Both the position numbers and the translations under genes were made by a program. 16,387 nt of DNA from CAJXCL01 sp964394335 (GTDB taxonomy: Bacteria > Nitrospinota > Nitrospinia > CAJXCL01). Positions 14,312 to 16,387 of the stretch are shown here, one piece after another. The stretch lies in the NCBI GenBank assembly GCA_964394335.1, contig CAYMVZ010000054.1, positions 1 to 16,387 of the forward strand, read 5' to 3'. Numbering within the stretch: the first letter of the stretch is position 1; the number at the start of each line of letters is the position of its first letter. The notes beneath the pieces are model-generated. The model was not told where the DNA came from, ran no database searches, and saw only the letters and a program-made list of their open reading frames with translations.

Positions 14312-14337
14312 ATCACTATATTTCGTAAATTTTTAAG

Positions 14338-16062
14338 TTATCCTCCACGTTTGATATTCAGTTTTTTCATTCTTGATTCTAAAGTGGTGGGTTTTAATCC
14401 TAAGATTTTTGCTGCACCTTTTTTTCCGCTCACTCGCCAGCAAGTTGTCCCAAGGATATCCCTTATATGCTCTCTTTCAATTTCTTCCAGGGTTTCAAGT
14501 TGTTTCCCCTGCACCTCGCCGGTTTTTGGAACCCAGTCACCCAACTCGAGTTGTTTTCCCTGGCTAACAATCACAGCTCGCTCAATAATATTCTCCAATT
14601 CACGAACATTGCCCGGCCATTGATAAGCTTGCAGTCTATCCATCACTTTTTCTGAAATTTTTTCTATTCTCTTTCCTATCTTTGAGCCATACTTCATAAT
14701 AAAATATTTTACCAGTAAAGGGATATCTTCTTTCCGTTCTCGCAGTGGAGGAATTTTTATGGGAAAAACATTCAAGCGGTAATAAAGATCTTCGCGAAAT
14801 TTTCTATCCTGTACAAATGTTTCCAGGTCGCGATTGGTAGCGGCAATGACTCTTACATTCGCTTTCATAGTACGCGGGTTTCCCAACCGTTCGAATTCCC
14901 CATCCTGAAGAATCCTTAGCAATTTAGCCTGCAATTCTAACGGCAGATCGCCGATCTCATCCAGAAAAATCGTTCCTCCATCGGCTAATTCAAAACGACC
15001 GATTTTTCGTGAAATTGCTCCTGTGAAAGCTCCCTTTTCATGGCCAAAGAGTTCGCTTTCAATAAGGCTTGCCGGTAATGCCGCACAATTGACCTTTACC
15101 AATGGCCGATTTTTACGCGGGCTTACATTATGGACAGCACGGGCCAGGAGTTCCTTTCCGGTACCGGTTTCTCCAAGAACCAACACGGTTGCGCCTGTGG
15201 ATGCAACTTGTTCTACTTTTTGTAATACTGTTTTGATCTTTTTGCTATTACTAAGAATTTCGTCAAAATTATGTTGAATTTTAATCTCATCTTGTAAATA
15301 TATGTTTTCTGCTTGAAGACGGTTTTTCAATTGCTCAACCTCAGAAAGCGCAATCCGAAGCGCCTCCTCCGCCTTCTTTCGCTCGGTGATATCGCGTCCA
15401 TAGACACAGACATACCCGGAATCTACTATAGGTGAAAATAAAACTAAAAATATTTTATCGCCACAAGTTACCTCGATCTCTTTGCTATGACCTGAATTGA
15501 AAATATCGGAATTAAAACTGCGCCATTTTCCGTGTAAAGTTTTGTCCCTTTGACAATCCCAGGCTTTCAATAAAGGATGGCTGCCCTCGTTGGAGTAAAT
15601 AACCTTTCCCTCCGTTGCAATGCGCAGGACAGGGTTTGGGTTTTCATCTGGAAACTTTGCCAGACTTTCGATCTTTTCCTTCGCCTGTTCCCGCTCAGTA
15701 ATATCGTGAACAAAAGTACAGGTGTATTCTTTGCCTTCAAATTCAATGAAGTTGATTGTGATTTCTACCGGAAATTTGCGGCCATCTTTTGCTCGAAAGC
15801 AAGATTCGACAGTAAAAGCTTTATCTTTTTTAATTTTTTCCCAAAACTCAGGCCACACATTTTTTTGGTAATTTGAGTCGACGTCGAAAACCGTCATAGA
15901 AAGTAATTCATCCCGGGAATAGCCAAGAGTTCGGCATGCGGCGTCATTAGCACGTTGAAAACGGGCTTTAGAGTCAACCCAAAAAATCGCCTCTGCTGCC
16001 CGCTCAATAGTAAAATCAGCAAGCTGAGGCATTTTCCCCGTATTTTCTTTTGTAATACTCAT
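14338..16062 (-). CDS. Sigma-54-dependent activator with two PAS domains
   Basis: The 574-residue product is an enhancer-binding protein that remodels sigma-54 RNA polymerase with ATP. Two PAS sensor domains lie at about 15-122 and 135-225, each ending in a DIT-ER motif. A coiled linker follows (about 229-262). The AAA+ domain has Walker A GETGTGKE (297-304), the sigma-54 contact loop GAFTGA (344-349), Walker B GGTIFLDE (362-369) and a downstream WPGNVRELEN (482-491). The C-terminal HTH_8 (about 530-570) includes CWRVSGKKGAAKILGLKPTT and LESRMKKLNI, close to the FhlA type. No receiver domain is present, so the signal probably comes through PAS; no cofactor ligand is obvious. AGGAAAT precedes the ATG. 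A promoter candidate lies at 16083-16111. The target genes are not certain; the neighbouring palindrome suggests local or self control. Confidence 0.93.
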   Translation of the reverse strand: MSITKENTGKMPQLADFTIERAAEAIFWVDSKARFQRANDAACRTLGYSRDELLSMTVFDVDSNYQKNVWPEFWEKIKKDKAFTVESCFRAKDGRKFPVEITINFIEFEGKEYTCTFVHDITEREQAKEKIESLAKFPDENPNPVLRIATEGKVIYSNEGSHPLLKAWDCQRDKTLHGKWRSFNSDIFNSGHSKEIEVTCGDKIFLVLFSPIVDSGYVCVYGRDITERKKAEEALRIALSEVEQLKNRLQAENIYLQDEIKIQHNFDEILSNSKKIKTVLQKVEQVASTGATVLVLGETGTGKELLARAVHNVSPRKNRPLVKVNCAALPASLIESELFGHEKGAFTGAISRKIGRFELADGGTIFLDEIGDLPLELQAKLLRILQDGEFERLGNPRTMKANVRVIAATNRDLETFVQDRKFREDLYYRLNVFPIKIPPLRERKEDIPLLVKYFIMKYGSKIGKRIEKISEKVMDRLQAYQWPGNVRELENIIERAVIVSQGKQLELGDWVPKTGEVQGKQLETLEEIEREHIRDILGTTCWRVSGKKGAAKILGLKPTTLESRMKKLNIKRGG

Positions 16063-16075
16063 AAGCTATTTCCTG

Positions 16076-16111
16076 TCACGAAAGTATAATTTCCAAAAAC
16101 GGGCTTGTCTC
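16076..16111 (-). promoter_or_regulatory. Candidate promoter of the sigma-54 activator with an overlapping half-site
   Basis: On the minus strand GAGACA (16111-16106) and TATACT (16088-16083) are 17 bases apart. The start codon follows about 20 bases after the -10, so the leader would be very short. TTTCGTGA (16083-16076) overlaps the end of the -10 and the expected start point. The same 8-mer forms each arm of the palindrome beyond the gene's 3' end. Autoregulation is a reasonable inference. Confidence 0.4.
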
Positions 16112-16182
16112 CGAGTAAACAGGGTGGCACGATCAAACTTGTTTCTCCAAGCAGATTAAAGTACATCATAATGAACCATCTG

Positions 16183-16228
16183 ATTGAAAGTGCTTAACGA
16201 GCGCATTCCTCGCAGCTCTGCTGCGGGG
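16183..16228 (-). repeat. REP-like palindromic element, copy 2
   Basis: CCTCGCAGC/GCTGCGGGG (16208-16216 and 16220-16228, loop TCT) forms a 9-bp stem with one T-G pair. The tail on the minus strand, GGAATGCGCTCGTTAAGCAC and TTTCA, matches the tail of copy 1 (12385-12430) with few changes. Arms differ by paired substitutions, as expected for a structured repeat. Confidence 0.7.
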
Positions 16229-16272
16229 TTAGCGAGTGAACTTAAAATAAAAATCATACTCTACGCTGAAGA

Positions 16273-16297
16273 TTCCTCGCAGTTCCATTGCGAGGAG
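16273..16297. repeat. Related short hairpin
   Basis: CCTCGCA (16275-16281) and TGCGAGG (16289-16295) pair perfectly around a 7-base loop. The ATTCCTCGCAG core is shared with the REP-like element about 65 bases away, but the conserved tail is missing. It may be a degenerate second half of a REP pair. Confidence 0.55.
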
Positions 16298-16335
16298 CTT
16301 CAATATCCATAAATTTTCAATCTTTCCTGATACTG

Positions 16336-16387
16336 TGTCAAGGGCGGAGTAAAAATGTACCGGCATAGCGGAGTAAAAGTGTACCAC
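16336..16387. mobile_element. Probable terminal end of an IS21-family insertion sequence (partial)
   Basis: From TGTCA (16336) onward the sequence contains an 18-bp direct repeat, GCGGAGTAAAAATGTACC (16344-16361) and the same with one change (16368-16385), at a 24-bp period. IS21-family elements begin with TG and carry several such internal repeats near each end as transposase-binding sites. The transposase genes would lie beyond the window. The repeat is seen; the family is from memory of similar ends. Confidence 0.6.

Larger units (their letters stand above)
13969..14337. other. Intergenic region with terminators and regulatory-looking repeats
   Basis: This 369-base stretch holds the terminator/operator palindrome at 14294-14311, a second terminator at 14195-14233, a sigma-54-like promoter match at 14180-14195 and a 33-codon frame at 14017-14118, each listed separately. 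The rest is very AT-rich with long A and T runs and shows nothing else. Confidence 0.5.
16063..16387. other. Upstream region of the activator: promoter, REP elements, IS end
   Basis: No gene is visible. From left to right it holds the activator's promoter, a REP-like element, a second related hairpin and the end of a probable IS21-type element, listed separately. The stretch at about 16115-16180 shows nothing recognisable. Confidence 0.5.

Overview
The window is about 16.4 kb of AT-rich bacterial DNA in which every convincing gene lies on the minus strand. Two lipoprotein-type signals, an exported protein with a classic signal peptide, a haem-binding CxxCH protein and a sigma-54 activator point to a Gram-negative bacterium that respires with c-type cytochromes. 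Desulfobacterota or Nitrospinota would fit, but this is inference from gene types, not a measured phylogeny.

Layout, low to high coordinates. 1-1008: an integron-type gene cassette, with an attC site (124-200) and a membrane-anchored protein with CBS-like repeats. The two cassette ends carry exactly complementary 7-mers. 1134-2003: a coiled-coil lipoprotein. 2176-7307: a tight five-gene operon read right to left: small beta-rich protein, exported protein of unknown function, alpha/beta hydrolase, patatin phospholipase with C-terminal membrane helices, and a peptidoglycan amidase. 7576-8346: a receiver/AraC regulator directly upstream of the operon. Between them lies a perfect 12-bp direct repeat at 21-bp spacing overlapping a plausible -35 region, as in AraC-type activation. 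8659-10377: an M3 oligoendopeptidase. 10433-10526: a chain of four hairpins, three of them overlapping. 10542-12089: a DASS-family transporter whose start codon sits in a hairpin loop. 12427-13667: two copies of a Cys-Asn-Pro-Cys repeat lipoprotein gene. The longer copy carries a haem-binding domain and seems to start at ATT. 13639-13968: the broken N-terminal end of a flavin disulfide reductase. 14338-16062: a two-PAS sigma-54 activator, followed by a terminator/operator-like palindrome. 16183-16387: REP-like palindromes and what looks like the end of an IS21-family element.

The most system-like part is the regulator plus five-gene operon (2176-8346). Three predicted hydrolases for peptidoglycan, phospholipid and an ester or lipid substrate are co-transcribed with an exported protein and a small beta-rich protein under one dedicated regulator. 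A role in envelope remodelling or attack is inference. The right-hand side (12.4-14 kb and beyond 16.2 kb) shows duplication, gene decay and mobile DNA, and the left edge shows integron activity, so the window has the character of an accessory region.
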